The translations under genes and the position numbers were made by a program. The notes under the pieces are model-generated. The model was not told the DNA's origin. It worked only from the letters and a program-made list of their open reading frames with translations, and searched no databases. A stretch of DNA of 64,000 nucleotides, taken from Arthrobacter subterraneus. Its GTDB lineage: Bacteria; Actinomycetota; Actinomycetes; Actinomycetales; Micrococcaceae. Within the stretch, counting starts at the first letter, position 1; the number at the start of each line of letters is the position of its first letter. Where the stretch lies: NCBI RefSeq assembly GCF_900099735.1, contig NZ_FNDT01000010.1, positions 1 to 64,000 on the forward strand. Direction: 5' to 3'. Below are positions 33,882-42,637 of this stretch, one piece after another.

Positions 33882-34883
33882 CTAGGCTCCTGCCGATTCG
33901 CGGATGATGACTTCACCGGGGATGGGGTCCGGCTGCGCCTGATCGGGGTTCAGGGCCAGGTTTGCGGCCTCCTCGCCCAACTGTTCGAGCGGCAGATGGA
34001 CAGTGGTGAGCGAAGGGAAGTAGTCGCGCAGCGTGGGGATGTCGTCGAAGCCGGTGACGAGGGCGTCCGCCGGCACCGATACCCCGAGTGCCCGCAGGCC
34101 GGCGATGGCGCCGATCGCCATGACGTCATTCACCGCGAGCAGGCAGACCCCGTGCTCGCCCTGGAGCTCCTCCCAGCAGCGCTGGGCAGCGTCGAAACCG
34201 CCCTCGCGGTTGAAAGCGCTGACGACGACGGCGGCCGGCTCCAGTCCCGCAGCTTCCAGTGCGGAGGTGAATCCTTTGACGCGGTCCCGCGCGGTGTTCA
34301 GCTCGGGCGGCCCGGCGAGAATGGCGAAACGCCTGATTCCGAGGGAGACGAGCCGGGTGACGAGGGCGGCGGCGCCGTCCGCATTGCCCACCGGTACCGT
34401 CAATCCGGATCCGGGGGAGCCGCCGATGGTCACCACGCGCCCGCCGTTTTGCTGGTATCGGGCGAGCTCCTGTTCCAGGTCCGGATCGGGCTTTGCCCGG
34501 CGGGAACCGGCAAGGATGATCGCGTCGGTGCGGTGGGAGGCAAAGGCGCTGACGGCGTCGTGCTCGGCGCTTTCGGACGGGTCGGTGCTGGCCAGCAGCA
34601 CCTGGCGGCGGTAGTTCCGGGCAGCGTGCTGGACACCCCGCGCGATCGAGGAGAAGTAGGGGTCCGAGATGTCGTGGACAACCAGTCCGACGAGGCCTGT
34701 GGAGGAGCGGGCAAGTGCCTGGGCCTGGGCGTTGGGAACGTAGCCCAGTTCCAGCGCGGCGGCGCGTACGCGCTCTGCGATGTCCTCGGCCGGGCGCCGC
34801 GACGAGCCGTTCAGGACCCGGGATGCCGTGGCGAGGGAAACGCCCGCATGGCGGGCTACGCCGGACAGGGTTACAGCGGCCAC
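33882..34883 (-). CDS. LacI-family transcriptional regulator
   Basis: The GTG start at 34883 has GAAGGAG upstream. The 333-residue protein has a LacI helix-turn-helix (TLSGVARHAGVSLATASRVL, 5-24) and hinge (NAQAQALARSSTG). A periplasmic-binding-like sensor domain follows (VHDISDPYFSSIARGV and FDDIPTLRDYFPSLTTVHLP). A perfect LacI operator overlaps the promoter of the divergent operon 81 bp away, so it most likely represses that operon and itself. The inducer would be a sugar or sugar derivative. Confidence 0.93.
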   Translation of the reverse strand: MAAVTLSGVARHAGVSLATASRVLNGSSRRPAEDIAERVRAAALELGYVPNAQAQALARSSTGLVGLVVHDISDPYFSSIARGVQHAARNYRRQVLLASTDPSESAEHDAVSAFASHRTDAIILAGSRRAKPDPDLEQELARYQQNGGRVVTIGGSPGSGLTVPVGNADGAAALVTRLVSLGIRRFAILAGPPELNTARDRVKGFTSALEAAGLEPAAVVVSAFNREGGFDAAQRCWEELQGEHGVCLLAVNDVMAIGAIAGLRALGVSVPADALVTGFDDIPTLRDYFPSLTTVHLPLEQLGEEAANLALNPDQAQPDPIPGEVIIRESAGA

Positions 34884-34934
34884 CTGGCTCCTTCGGTCGG
34901 TTGTTCCGGGTTGTCAGTCGCACGCCGGAGGGGG

Positions 34935-34979
34935 TTGACGTGGTCCCGGTCACCACTCTATATTGGAAAGCGCTTTCCA
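34935..34979 (+). promoter_or_regulatory. Promoter with overlapping LacI operator for the sugar-catabolic operon
   Basis: TTGACG (34935-34940) and TATATT (34959-34964) are separated by 18 bp. TGGAAAGCGCTTTCCA (34964-34979) is a perfect 16-bp LacI-family palindrome beginning on the last base of the -10. Bound repressor would cover the transcription start. The leader then runs about 100 nt to the ATG-like start at 35074 and contains the 61-bp palindromic repeat. Confidence 0.8.
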
Positions 34980-34990
34980 TACACATTTGA

Positions 34991-35051
34991 AGTTTTTGTC
35001 CCCTATCTGCTGTTAACAGAGCCGCTAAGCAGCAGATAGGCGACAAAAACT
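34991..35051. repeat. 61-bp palindromic repeat, copy A
   Basis: The element begins AGTTTTTGTC and ends GACAAAAACT, with further complementary arms (CTATCTGCTGTT near the left, CAGCAGATAGG near the right) around a central GAGCCGC loop. Copies B (46388-46448) and C (47137-47197) are the same length and share both ends. In RNA it would form a long hairpin in the leader of the operon at 35074. Confidence 0.85.
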
Positions 35052-35073
35052 CGAACGGCCAACAGGAGTACAC

Positions 35074-36240
35074 GTGACAGAGACCAAGACCATCCGCATC
35101 GCGATGAATGGCATCACCGGCCGCATGGGCTACCGCCAGCACCTGCTGCGGTCCATCCTGCCCATCCGGGACCAGGGCGGCATCACCCTCGCTGACGGAT
35201 CCAAGGTGCAGGTTGAGCCGATCCTCGTGGGTCGCAATGAAGCGAAAATCCGTGACCTTGCCCAGCAGCACAAGGTTGAGCACTGGACCACGGATCTCGA
35301 CGGAATCATCAACGACCCCACCGTCGACGTCGTCTTCGATGCCTCCATGACCTCGCTGCGCGCCGCCACCCTGAAGAAGGCCATGGCCGCCGGCAAGCAC
35401 ATCTACACCGAGAAGCCGACGGCGGAGACCCTCGCCGAGGCCGTCGAGCTGGCCCGCATCGCACAGGAGGCCGGCATCACCGCCGGCGTTGTCCACGACA
35501 AGCTGTACCTGCCCGGCCTCGTGAAGCTGCGCCGCCTCGTGGATGAGGGCTTCTTCGGCCGGATCCTCTCGCTGCGCGGTGAATTCGGCTACTGGGTCTT
35601 CGAGGGCGACCACCAGCCCGCCCAGCGCCCCTCCTGGAACTACCGCAAGGAAGACGGCGGCGGCATGACCACGGACATGTTCTGCCACTGGAACTACGTG
35701 CTCGAGGGCATCATCGGCACCGTCAAGACTGTCAACGCCAACACCGTCACGCACATCCCTGCCCGCTGGGATGAGCAGGGCAAGGAATACAAGGCAACGG
35801 CCGACGACGCCGCGTACGGCATCTTCGAATTGGAGACACCCGCCGGCGATCCCGTGCTGGCGCAGATCAACTCCTCCTGGGCCGTCCGGGTCTACCGCGA
35901 CGAGCTCGTCGAGTTCCAGATCGACGGAACGCACGGCTCGGCGGTCGCCGGCCTGAACAAGTGCGTTGCCCAACAGCGCGCGCACACCCCCAAGCCGGTG
36001 TGGAACCCGGACCTGCCCGTCACCGAGTCCTTCCGCGACCAGTGGCAGGAAGTCCCCGCCAACGCCGAACTGGACAACGGCTTCAAGCTGCAGTGGGAGG
36101 AGTTCCTCCGCGACGTCTCGGCCGGCCGCGAGCACCGCTTCGGTCTGCTGTCGGCGGCCCGCGGGGTCCAGCTCGCCGAGCTCGGCCTGCAGTCCTCCGC
36201 CGAGCGCCGCACCCTCGACATCCCGGAGATCACGCTATGA
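35074..36240 (+). CDS. Gfo/Idh/MocA-family oxidoreductase
   Basis: GTG 35074 follows CAGGAG. The 388-residue protein has an NAD(P) Rossmann domain (IRIAMNGITGRMGYRQ) and the family motif EKPTAETLAEA around residue 110 with its catalytic Lys. A C-terminal substrate-binding domain follows. Members oxidise a hydroxyl of sugars or inositols. It is the first gene of an operon under the LacI operator, and its stop overlaps the next start by 4 bp. Confidence 0.92.
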   Translation: MTETKTIRIAMNGITGRMGYRQHLLRSILPIRDQGGITLADGSKVQVEPILVGRNEAKIRDLAQQHKVEHWTTDLDGIINDPTVDVVFDASMTSLRAATLKKAMAAGKHIYTEKPTAETLAEAVELARIAQEAGITAGVVHDKLYLPGLVKLRRLVDEGFFGRILSLRGEFGYWVFEGDHQPAQRPSWNYRKEDGGGMTTDMFCHWNYVLEGIIGTVKTVNANTVTHIPARWDEQGKEYKATADDAAYGIFELETPAGDPVLAQINSSWAVRVYRDELVEFQIDGTHGSAVAGLNKCVAQQRAHTPKPVWNPDLPVTESFRDQWQEVPANAELDNGFKLQWEEFLRDVSAGREHRFGLLSAARGVQLAELGLQSSAERRTLDIPEITL

Positions 36241-37451
36241 CCTCGCTCTACCTCCCCACCGCCACCGGTTCGCTGGAGCGCTACGAGCTGGCTCCCGCCG
36301 TTGAATGGGCCAGGCCGACGGCGCCGCTCACCGCCCGGCACGCGTACGCCGCTGCGCATGTGATCCCCGAGGTCACCGCTGACAATACGCCCGGTGCGCC
36401 TGCCGTCCTCGACTGGGACACCACGCTCGCCTACCGCCGGGAGCTGTGGTCCTACGGGCTCGGCGTCGCCGACGCCATGGACACCGCCCAGCGCGGCATG
36501 GGCCTGGACTGGCCGGCCACGCAGGAACTGATCCGGCGCTCCGGGGCGGAGGCGGCCGCCGTCGTCGGTTCCAATGCGGACGCGACCCGCGGCAAGACCG
36601 TCCGCGACCTGCTTGCCTGCGGTGCCGGCACCGACCAGCTGGACCTGGCGAACCTGCCCTCCGGCAGGGCGGGGCTGAACGCCGTCGTCGAGGCATACCG
36701 TGAGCAGATCAAAGTGGTGTCCGACGCCGGCGCAAAGGTCATCCTCATGGCTTCCCGTGCGCTCGCTGCAGTCGCGCAGAGCCCGGCCGACTACCAGTAC
36801 ATGTACGGGATCCTGCTGGCCGAGGCCGACGAGCCCGTCATTCTGCACTGGCTCGGCACCATGTTCGATCCCGCCCTCAACGGATACTGGGGCAACAACG
36901 ACGTTTCCGCCGCGACGGAGATCTTCCTGGAGCTCATTCGGGCGCAGCCGGAGAAGGTGGACGGCGTGAAAGTGTCCCTGCTGGACGCTTCCCACGAGAC
37001 GGCCCTGCGCGCAGCCCTCCCCGGGAGCGTCCGCCTCTACACCGGCGACGACTTCAACTACCCGGAACTCATCCACGGCGACGGCACGCACTACTCGGAC
37101 GCCCTGCTGGGAATCTTCGCGGCGATCTACCCTGCCGCCTCGGCTGCCCTGCAGGCCTACGACGACGGCGAAGCTCACCGCGGGCGGGAAATTCTCGACT
37201 CCACGCGGGAACTCGGCAAGCACATCTTCAGCTCGCCGACCTTCTATTACAAGACCGGCGTCGCCTTCCTGTCCTGGGTCAACGCGCACCAGCCCGGGTT
37301 CCAGATGGTCGGCGGCCTGCACTCCGGCCGCTCTGCACTGCATCTGGCCGAGACCTTCCGCCTCGCCGACAAGGCCGGGCTGCTGGCCGATCCGGACGTC
37401 GCCGCGCACCGGTTCGAATGGCTGCTCGCGAGCTACGGGGTGGGCGCATGA
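36237..37451 (+). CDS. DUF993 protein (TIM-barrel, dihydrodipicolinate-synthase-like)
   Basis: The 404-residue product starts at ATG 36237, overlapping the oxidoreductase gene. It reads as a DUF993 protein, which has the DapA/NanA-type barrel. EQIKVVSDAGAKVILMASRA and KVDGVKVSLLDASHE contain possible Schiff-base lysines. In this setting it would cleave or dehydrate a keto-sugar acid. Its exact reaction is not known to me. Confidence 0.85.
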   Translation: MTSLYLPTATGSLERYELAPAVEWARPTAPLTARHAYAAAHVIPEVTADNTPGAPAVLDWDTTLAYRRELWSYGLGVADAMDTAQRGMGLDWPATQELIRRSGAEAAAVVGSNADATRGKTVRDLLACGAGTDQLDLANLPSGRAGLNAVVEAYREQIKVVSDAGAKVILMASRALAAVAQSPADYQYMYGILLAEADEPVILHWLGTMFDPALNGYWGNNDVSAATEIFLELIRAQPEKVDGVKVSLLDASHETALRAALPGSVRLYTGDDFNYPELIHGDGTHYSDALLGIFAAIYPAASAALQAYDDGEAHRGREILDSTRELGKHIFSSPTFYYKTGVAFLSWVNAHQPGFQMVGGLHSGRSALHLAETFRLADKAGLLADPDVAAHRFEWLLASYGVGA

Positions 37452-38323
37452 GCCGCCTCTCGCTGAACACAGCGACCACCAAGAACATCACCCTGGCGGA
37501 CGCGGTCACGCTGTCCGCCGAGGCAGGGCTCACGCACATCGGGCTCTGGCGGGACCGCGTTGCCGAAGCCGGCCTGGACAAGGCCGTGCGGCTCGTGTCC
37601 GACGCCGGACTTTCCGTTTCCAGCCTGTGCCGCGGCGGCTTCCTCACCGCCCCCGATGAAGCGGGCCAGGCGGCAGCGCTCGCCGACAACACCCAGGCGA
37701 TCGTCGAAGCGGCCACGCTGGGCACCCGCGAGCTGATCATGGTGGTGGGCGGGTTACCGGCCGCTGCCGGGCTCATCGGGGGCACCGCCGTCGACCCGTC
37801 CGCTCCCGGTGCAAAGGATGTCGCCGCGGCGCGTCACCGGGTTGCGGATCGGATTTCGGAACTGATTCCGGTGGCGCAGGAGCACGACGTCCGCCTGGTG
37901 CTGGAGCCTCTCCACCCGATGTACGCGGCGGACCGCGCCGTGCTCTCCACCCTGGGCCAGGCGCTCGATCTTGCCGCGCCGTTTCCGGCGGAGACTGTCG
38001 GCGTCGTCGTCGATACGTTCCATGTGTGGTGGGATCCCGCGCTGGAGGCGTCCATCCGGCGGGCCGGCACCGAGGGCCGTCTGGCGTCCTACCAGGTGTG
38101 CGACTGGAACCTGCCGATCGCCGCCGACGCGCTGCTCTCCCGCGGCTACATGGGGGACGGCTACATCGACTTCGAGACGATCACCCGGTGGGTTGCCGCG
38201 ACCGGGTATGCAGGGCCCGTCGAGGTGGAGATCTTCAACCGGGAGATCTGGGAATCACCGGCAGCGGACGTGCTGGCCACCGTCAAGGCGCGGTACGAGG
38301 CGCTCGTGGAGCCGCACCTCTAG
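37448..38323 (+). CDS. Sugar phosphate isomerase/epimerase (xylose-isomerase-like TIM barrel)
   Basis: The 291-residue protein overlaps the DUF993 gene by 4 bp. It has AP-endonuclease-2/xylose-isomerase-like features: strand LVLEPLHPMYAADR with a metal-binding Glu, VVDTFHVWWDP with Asp and His, and VEVEIFNREIW near the end. Members isomerise, epimerise or eliminate on keto-sugars. It is the last gene of the LacI-controlled operon and is followed by the palindromic element at 38365. Confidence 0.9.
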   Translation: MSRLSLNTATTKNITLADAVTLSAEAGLTHIGLWRDRVAEAGLDKAVRLVSDAGLSVSSLCRGGFLTAPDEAGQAAALADNTQAIVEAATLGTRELIMVVGGLPAAAGLIGGTAVDPSAPGAKDVAAARHRVADRISELIPVAQEHDVRLVLEPLHPMYAADRAVLSTLGQALDLAAPFPAETVGVVVDTFHVWWDPALEASIRRAGTEGRLASYQVCDWNLPIAADALLSRGYMGDGYIDFETITRWVAATGYAGPVEVEIFNREIWESPAADVLATVKARYEALVEPHL

Positions 38324-38364
38324 CCTTGGCCGTGCGCCTGTAAGCCTGGCTGCGCGTTTCGGGC

Positions 38365-38439
38365 GAGCAACCTGGACATCGGTGAGCGACATACCGCTCA
38401 CCGAGTTCCGGCTTCCTCGCCGTCGTGTCCGGGTTGCTC
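38365..38439. terminator. 75-bp nested palindrome after the sugar operon, probable terminator
   Basis: Outer arms GAGCAACCTGGACA (38365-38378) and TGTCCGGGTTGCTC (38426-38439) pair with one mismatch. An inner perfect hairpin, CGGTGAGCG-ACATAC-CGCTCACCG, occupies 38380-38403. There is no T tract. It could be a terminator or a small mobile repeat. Confidence 0.6.
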
Positions 38440-38510
38440 TGACCAGGCGCACCGATCGCTCCGGTACCCCTCCCTCGCGCCGGCGAGGGCCGTGCGCCTA
38501 GGCTGTGCGC

Positions 38511-39032
38511 ATGAGTGAACGCGACGTGTTTATCGAGGCCTTCGGGCGGATCCCCGACGCTGTGTCACAGGCGGTGGAGGGGCTCGACGCCGGCCAGTTG
38601 GCCTACCGTCCGGTCCTCGCCGACGGCTCGGGTAGCCCAGGCAACAGCATCGCGTGGCTGATCTGGCATCTCACGCGGGTGCAGGACAACCACGTGGCCG
38701 ACGCCGCCGGCCGCGGCGAGCTTTGGCTCACCGACGGCTGGGCTGAGAAGTTCGGCCTCGATCTGCCGCGGGAGGACACCGGCTACGGTCACGGGTCCGA
38801 CGACGTCGGCAGGGTCCGCGTCGGCTCCGCCGGGCTGCTCGCTGAATACCACCGGGCGGTCCACGGACGGTCCCTGCAGTTTCTTGACGGGCTCAGCGAG
38901 ACCGACCTGGACCGGATCGTGGACACCTCCTGGGACCCGCCTGTCACCCTGCGGGTCCGGCTGGTCAGCGTGGTGGAGGACTGCCTGCAGCATGCCGGTC
39001 AGGCCGCCTACCTGCGGGGCCTGCTGGTCTGA
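38511..39032 (+). CDS. DinB/DUF664-family protein
   Basis: The 173-residue protein has the four-helix pattern and conserved histidines of the DinB_2/DUF664 group (SIAWLIWHLTRVQDNHVAD, LLAEYHRAVHGRS, VEDCLQHAGQAAYLRGLL). These coordinate a metal in bacillithiol- or mycothiol-dependent transferases. ATG 38511 has no ribosome-binding site, but TAGGCT lies 10 bp upstream, so the message may be leaderless. GTG 38505 is an alternative start. Confidence 0.88.
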   Translation: MSERDVFIEAFGRIPDAVSQAVEGLDAGQLAYRPVLADGSGSPGNSIAWLIWHLTRVQDNHVADAAGRGELWLTDGWAEKFGLDLPREDTGYGHGSDDVGRVRVGSAGLLAEYHRAVHGRSLQFLDGLSETDLDRIVDTSWDPPVTLRVRLVSVVEDCLQHAGQAAYLRGLLV

Positions 39033-39066
39033 TTGCGTAAAAGCGCCGAGACGCAAAAGCGCCGGG

Positions 39067-39108
39067 TAGGTGCAGGATCGCCGGGTAGAAGCGGCGACCC
39101 TGCACCTA
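39067..39108. terminator. Terminator hairpin between converging genes
   Basis: Arms TAGGTGCAGGATCGCCG and CGGCGACCCTGCACCTA pair with one mismatch around an 8-nt loop. It lies between the DinB-like gene and the AlkB gene. Confidence 0.75.
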
Positions 39109-39186
39109 TCCGGCGGCTTTGCGAGGATCCGGGGGTGGATCCGGCGGCTTTGCGAGGATCCGGGGGTGGATCCGGCGGCTTTGCGA
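39109..39186. repeat. 31-bp tandem repeat, 2.5 copies
   Basis: A 31-bp unit beginning TCCGGCGGCTTTGCGAGGAT is repeated exactly at 39109-39139 and 39140-39170. A partial third copy of 16 bp follows. It fills the gap before the AlkB stop codon. Confidence 0.85.
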
Positions 39187-39211
39187 ACGTGCGGCGTGAC
39201 GGCGGCGAGGT

Positions 39212-39874
39212 TCACAGCCCCGTGACCCGCAACGTGATGTTGAGCCGCCCTTCAAGGCCCAGGGCGGGGTCGGCCGTCCCGGGGTACGTCTTCATCACCC
39301 CGTGGTACGCCAGCCGCGATTCATCGCCGAACACGAACAGGTCTCCCGACTCCAGCCGCACGTCCGTCCAGGGCCTGTTCCGGCTCTCGGTGTTCCCGAA
39401 CCGGAAGAGACAGCTGTCCCCGACGCTCAGCGACACCACGGGTTGAAGGGACTTCTCCTCCCGGTCCTGGTGCATGCCCATCTTCGCCGAGGAGTCGTAG
39501 AAGTTGATCAGTGCGGCGTCGGGTTCGTAGCTCTCATCGCGCGCGCCGTACGCGGCCTCGACGGCGTCCCGTCCCAACTCCGCCAGCCACGAAGGGAACT
39601 CAGCGACCTGCCCGCCGCCGACGTCGTCCGCTGTTCTGCTGTAGCGGTAGGGCACCCAGTGCCAGCCGAGGCAGACGGTCTGCACCGACATGGTGGATCC
39701 GTTCGGCATCCTCGTGTGCCGCATAGGAACCGGGCCCGCGGCCCACTGCCGGCAGGCGGCGACGAGTTCGCGCTGGCGGTCAACGCTCAGCCAGTCGGGG
39801 ACGTGGACGGCGCCGGGAGCGACGACGGCGGTGTCACGGGGCAGCAGGAAAGCCATGGTTTTATTGTGTGCCAT
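39212..39874 (-). CDS. alkB: AlkB-family 2-oxoglutarate/Fe(II) dioxygenase
   Basis: The 220-residue protein shows the AlkB pattern: LINFYDSSAKMGMHQDREEK with iron ligands His and Asp, and DSCLFRFGN. A distal His (AYHGVMKTYPGT) and the 2-oxoglutarate-binding Arg (GRLNITLRV) follow. It repairs alkylated bases in DNA or RNA by oxidative demethylation. It is divergent from the VOC gene. Confidence 0.93.
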   Translation of the reverse strand: MAHNKTMAFLLPRDTAVVAPGAVHVPDWLSVDRQRELVAACRQWAAGPVPMRHTRMPNGSTMSVQTVCLGWHWVPYRYSRTADDVGGGQVAEFPSWLAELGRDAVEAAYGARDESYEPDAALINFYDSSAKMGMHQDREEKSLQPVVSLSVGDSCLFRFGNTESRNRPWTDVRLESGDLFVFGDESRLAYHGVMKTYPGTADPALGLEGRLNITLRVTGL

Positions 39875-39934
39875 TGTGCGTCCAACCGCCGGGGGATACG
39901 CTCGCTTCGACCCGGAACGCCGGAAGGAGACAGG

Positions 39935-40702
39935 ATGCCCAGCCGAGAGAGCTTTCGGGACGGACTGCCCTGCTGGATTGACCTCACCAGTTCAGACACG
40001 GCCGGTGCCGCGCGCTTCTACAGCGCCCTGCTGGGGTGGGAAGCCGAGGACCTTGGCGCGGACTACGGGCACTACACGCTGTTCCTCCGGGAGGGCCGGG
40101 CCGTCGGCGGGCTGATCGGCAACTCGGAGGGCTCAGGCTTCCCGGACGGCTGGGTCACCTATTTTGCGGCGGCTGACGTGTCGGTGCTCACGGAACTGGC
40201 CACGCTGTCAGGAGCCGAGGTCCTGGTGGCTCCGTTCGCCGTCTCGGACCAGGGCAGTGTTGCCCATTTGGCCGACCCCTCCGGTGCAACCTTCGGGCTG
40301 TGGCAGGGCAACAAACTCCGCGGCTTCGGGGTCCACGGTGAGCCGGGCGCTGCCGTGTGGCATGAACTGGTGACCCGTCAGTACCGCCAGTGCATCGACT
40401 TCTACACCCGCGTCTTCCAGTGGGAACCCCAGTCGGAAGCCGACACCGAGGACTTTCGGTACACCACGGCGCTTCTGGACGGCGAGCAGCACGCCGGCAT
40501 CATGGACGGCGCCACCTTCCTGCCGGAGGGCACGCCGTCAGCCTGGGGAGTCTACTTTGGAGTGGCAGACGCGGACGACGCCGCGGCCCGGGTTGCTGAG
40601 CTCGGCGGCACCGTAACCGTGGAGCCGCAGGACTCGCCCTACGGCCGGGTCTGCACGGCTACCGATCCCACCGGCGCGGCATTCAGGCTGATTGCGGGCT
40701 GA
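39935..40702 (+). CDS. VOC (glyoxalase/bleomycin resistance) family protein, two-domain
   Basis: ATG 39935 is preceded by AAGGAGACAGG. The 255-residue protein has two VOC modules (GAARFYSALLGWEAEDLGADY and QCIDFYTRVFQWEP), each with a GLWQGN- or AFRLI-type end. Such proteins bind a metal and often an antibiotic or glyoxal adduct. No specific substrate is evident. Confidence 0.88.
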   Translation: MPSRESFRDGLPCWIDLTSSDTAGAARFYSALLGWEAEDLGADYGHYTLFLREGRAVGGLIGNSEGSGFPDGWVTYFAAADVSVLTELATLSGAEVLVAPFAVSDQGSVAHLADPSGATFGLWQGNKLRGFGVHGEPGAAVWHELVTRQYRQCIDFYTRVFQWEPQSEADTEDFRYTTALLDGEQHAGIMDGATFLPEGTPSAWGVYFGVADADDAAARVAELGGTVTVEPQDSPYGRVCTATDPTGAAFRLIAG

Positions 40703-40704
40703 CC

Positions 40705-41529
40705 TCACGCCTGCTGCGTTCGTGACCGCTCACCGGTCGCCTCTTCCCGCAGATAATGCAGTTGCGCCGCCACCGACTGCTCAGCAGCCCGGCGCACAGA
40801 AGGGTCGACGTCGGCATATACGCGGTCGGTGACGGAGACGACGTCGGCGGTCGAGGCTGAGAGGCCCAGCGTCAGGAGCGCTGCACGCACCTGGTCGAGC
40901 CGGTCCAGGCGGTGTGCGCGGTACGCGCCGGCGATCTCCGCGAGGTCCGGCAGCACCGGTCCGTGCGCGGGCAGGACCGTTGCGCTGTCCAGCGACTGAA
41001 GGAGGTCCATCGAACGGAGGTAATCACCCAGCGTCCCGTCCGGGTAGCTGAGCACCGTGGTGCCGCGGCCAAGGATGGTGTCGCCGGTGAGCACGGAACC
41101 GTGCGGGCCGTCGTCGGGCAGGTGAAAGCACACGGAATCGGCGGTGTGCCCCGGTGTCGCGAGGACGTTGATCCGCACCCCGGCTGCCGCGATCACCTCA
41201 CCGTCGGTGAGCGCCTCGCCGCCGTGGCAGAAGGCCGGATCGAGGGCGCGCACGGGAGCGCCGGTCAGCTCATGGAAGCGTGCACTGGCCTCAGTGTGGT
41301 CCGCGTGGTGGTGGGTGATCAGCACCAGCTCCACGGTGCCCGCGGCGTGCAGGGCGGCCAGGTGTTCCTCGTCGAGCGGGCCCGGGTCAACCACCACCAC
41401 CGCCGGCGAACCGGGTGAGGAAAGAACGTAGGAGTTGGTGCCGTCGAGGCTCATCGGCCCCGGGTTGGGAGCCAGCCGGAAGCGGGTGAGCGGGCTGCTC
41501 GGGGTGAGGCCGCCGTCGTCGGGGTTCAT
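40705..41529 (-). CDS. MBL-fold metallo-hydrolase
   Basis: The start at 41529 (MNPDDGGL) is chosen because the frame further upstream overlaps the phosphoribosyltransferase gene. The 274-residue protein has the metallo-beta-lactamase motif THHHADHTEA and later metal ligands (ATPGHTADSVCF, VLTGDTILG, LPAHGPV). It resembles LACTB2/RNase Z-like hydrolases. It lies 19 bp downstream of the phosphoribosyltransferase. Confidence 0.92.
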   Translation of the reverse strand: MNPDDGGLTPSSPLTRFRLAPNPGPMSLDGTNSYVLSSPGSPAVVVVDPGPLDEEHLAALHAAGTVELVLITHHHADHTEASARFHELTGAPVRALDPAFCHGGEALTDGEVIAAAGVRINVLATPGHTADSVCFHLPDDGPHGSVLTGDTILGRGTTVLSYPDGTLGDYLRSMDLLQSLDSATVLPAHGPVLPDLAEIAGAYRAHRLDRLDQVRAALLTLGLSASTADVVSVTDRVYADVDPSVRRAAEQSVAAQLHYLREEATGERSRTQQA

Positions 41530-41548
41530 CCGCGCTCCGGGCGATCCA

Positions 41549-42235
41549 TCATGGTCCCAAACTACGCCCGCGCGCCTCGTGCAACAACCGCCGGACCTCT
41601 TCATCAGGGACCTGCCCGAAGGTTTCGTAGGCGCTGCCCACGGCCGGCAGGTTCGGGGCCAGCCAGGGGCTGACCACCTCGTCAACTCGCTCGCTCACAA
41701 CCTGCGCACCGGAGCCCAGAAAAACAGGAGCGGCCGCGATGATCCGCGCAACACCGGCCTTCCGGAGGGCGGCGACACCGGCGAGCATCGTGGCTCCGGT
41801 TGCCACGCCGTCATCCACCAGCACCACCGTCTCACCCTCGACGAGCAGGGGGCCCATGTCCTGGCGGTACAACTGTTCGCGGCGGAGCAGTTCCGCCCGT
41901 TCGCGTTCGGCGACTGCGCTGAAGACGGTCTCGGCGTCCCGAACGCCGGCGAGGACCTCCGCGTTGCGCACTGTCTCGATGGTGCCACCGATCGAGGCGA
42001 TGGCGCCCATCGCCAGCTCGGGATATTGGGGCACGCCGACCTTCCGGACCAGAACGACGTCGAGCGGGGCGCCAAAGGCGTCCGCGATCACTCCCGCAAC
42101 CGGAACACCGCCCCGCGGCAGCGCAAGAATCAGCGGCCGGACACCGGCCAACCGTGGCTGGAGCGCGGCGGCAAGTTGACGGCCGGCATCTTCACGGTCG
42201 GTGTAACGCTCAGGTTCGGGCTGTGGAGTCGGCAT
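41549..42235 (-). CDS. Phosphoribosyltransferase family protein
   Basis: The 228-residue protein has the PRPP-binding motif VVLVDDGVATGATM and a ALPRGGVPVAGVIA segment typical of the broad-specificity family near dienelactone-hydrolase fusions. It may act on a nucleobase or be regulatory. It precedes the MBL gene in the same direction. Confidence 0.88.
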   Translation of the reverse strand: MPTPQPEPERYTDREDAGRQLAAALQPRLAGVRPLILALPRGGVPVAGVIADAFGAPLDVVLVRKVGVPQYPELAMGAIASIGGTIETVRNAEVLAGVRDAETVFSAVAERERAELLRREQLYRQDMGPLLVEGETVVLVDDGVATGATMLAGVAALRKAGVARIIAAAPVFLGSGAQVVSERVDEVVSPWLAPNLPAVGSAYETFGQVPDEEVRRLLHEARGRSLGP

Positions 42236-42358
42236 CTTTGCCTCGCTCGGCAGGAGGGTCTTTTATTCGAGCTTAGAGGATGGTAAACCGGCAGTAGCCT
42301 TAGCGTTTTGAGTTTTCCAAGTCAGACGAAACCGGAACAACACGAAAAGGGGTACGTC

Positions 42359-42637
42359 ATGGCAGAGCGGGGTAACACAACCCACGGTCCCAACCTGGAC
42401 GACCAACTGAAACACGAGACGCAGGGGTTGATCCAGGGCAACCATCCCACCCGCGCAGAAGAATGGCGGGAAGCAGAAACCGTCGATGACGGTGAGGACT
42501 CCGCCCCCGCGGCGGACACCCATGCGGAACGGCCCGTCTACGAGCGGGCGCCGGGCGAGGGGGCCGACGCCGATGAAGGCCGGCCCGCCGAGGCAACTGA
42601 AGGCACGGACCGACGGAATGACGAGGAGACGCAGTGA
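42359..42637 (+). CDS. Acidic hypothetical protein
   Basis: ATG 42359 is preceded by AAAAGGGG. The 92-residue protein is highly charged and probably disordered (Glu/Asp-rich after residue 40). The downstream gene begins with a GTG overlapping its stop, so the two are co-translated. No family is recognised. Confidence 0.75.
   Translation: MAERGNTTHGPNLDDQLKHETQGLIQGNHPTRAEEWREAETVDDGEDSAPAADTHAERPVYERAPGEGADADEGRPAEATEGTDRRNDEETQ

Noticed and set aside
39109-39186. 31-bp tandem repeat considered as a CRISPR array.
   Set aside because: The copies touch each other with no spacers.
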